Of a stretch of DNA of 5,598 nucleotides, positions 5,478 to 5,598 are shown piece by piece. Position 1 is the stretch's first letter. Every line of letters begins with the position of its first letter. This DNA is from Fimbriimonadaceae bacterium (GTDB lineage Bacteria; Armatimonadota; Fimbriimonadia; Fimbriimonadales; Fimbriimonadaceae): the NCBI GenBank assembly GCA_014380605.1, contig JACMJO010000002.1, positions 1-5,598 on the forward strand, in the 5' to 3' direction. The notes beneath the pieces are model-generated. The model saw only the letters and a list, made by a program, of their open reading frames with translations. It did not search any database and had not been told where the DNA came from. A program made the translations under genes and the position numbers.

Positions 5478-5513
5478 CCGTCAAGATTGGAGTCGTAGAC
5501 TAGCCCTTGACGG
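5478..5513. repeat. 8-bp inverted repeat straddling the permease stop codon
   Basis: CCGTCAAG (5478-5485) and CTTGACGG (5506-5513) are exact reverse complements with a 20-base loop. The loop holds the permease stop codon (5500-5502). For the minus-strand gene it would form a hairpin at the transcript's 3' end, but no T-run follows on that strand, so its role as a terminator is uncertain. Confidence 0.35.
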
Positions 5514-5598
5514 CCCCGACCATGATGCCTCTGATTAGGTGCTTCTGGGCCAGAACAAATGCGATCAAGGGAGGCATAATCGCCATCACCGAGGCGGC
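5500..5598 (-). CDS. Carbohydrate ABC transporter permease, MalG type (C-terminal 32 residues only)
   Basis: From the right edge the minus strand is open for 32 codons to TAG at 5500-5502. The residues include AASVMAIMPPLIAFVLAQKH and end RGIMVGAVKG. This matches the last membrane helix and conserved tail of MalG/LacG-family inner-membrane permeases of sugar importers, where PP-L-x-F-x-x-Q-(R/K) and a terminal G-A-V-K-G are typical. The rest of the gene, including the EAA loop, lies outside the window. It converges on tRNA-Gln with 51 bases between. The sugar cannot be told. Identification rests on a short stretch, but a characteristic one. Confidence 0.78.
   Translation of the reverse strand, partial: AASVMAIMPPLIAFVLAQKHLIRGIMVGAVKG

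Overview
This is a moderately GC-rich bacterial chromosomal window (my estimate by eye is the mid to high 50s % GC) with ordinary housekeeping and accessory genes. No mobile element, CRISPR array or phage gene is visible. The genes are exported hydrolases, a VOC-GNAT fusion, a STAS-like protein, a CCA-encoding tRNA-Gln and a sugar-type ABC permease. These would suit a free-living heterotroph. The style of the genes recalls Armatimonadota/Fimbriimonadia, but that is an impression and nothing in the window fixes the phylum.

Layout. Bases 1-2283, minus strand: a two-gene unit transcribed leftward. It starts with a VOC-GNAT fusion (GTG start at 2283) and is followed after 30 bases by a secreted S15-type Xaa-Pro dipeptidyl-peptidase (start at 1491, cut by the left edge). 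Bases 2284-2402: a divergent promoter region. Bases 2403-4538, plus strand: an exported 711-residue protein with a TolB/WD40-like beta-propeller, a beta domain, an M23 zinc endopeptidase domain and a second copy of the beta domain. Bases 4701-5090, plus strand: a 129-residue STAS-like protein whose Shine-Dalgarno is separated from its ATG by a small perfect hairpin. Bases 5091-5374: an intergenic region with a very strong GC-rich hairpin, four tandem 8-base units and smaller inverted repeats. Bases 5375-5448, plus strand: tRNA-Gln(CUG), whose last bases also form a terminator hairpin. Bases 5500-5598, minus strand: the C-terminal end of a MalG-type sugar ABC transporter permease, converging on the tRNA.

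The genes do not form one pathway. Two encode exported enzymes acting on peptides or peptidoglycan, and both have signal peptides. The VOC-GNAT fusion looks like a small-molecule modification or resistance protein and is probably co-transcribed with the peptidase. I see no wholly new system. The most unusual points are the duplicated domain flanking the M23 domain, the VOC-GNAT fusion, the hairpin between Shine-Dalgarno and start of the STAS gene, the terminator folded from the tRNA 3' end, and the hairpin plus octamer repeat downstream of the STAS gene.
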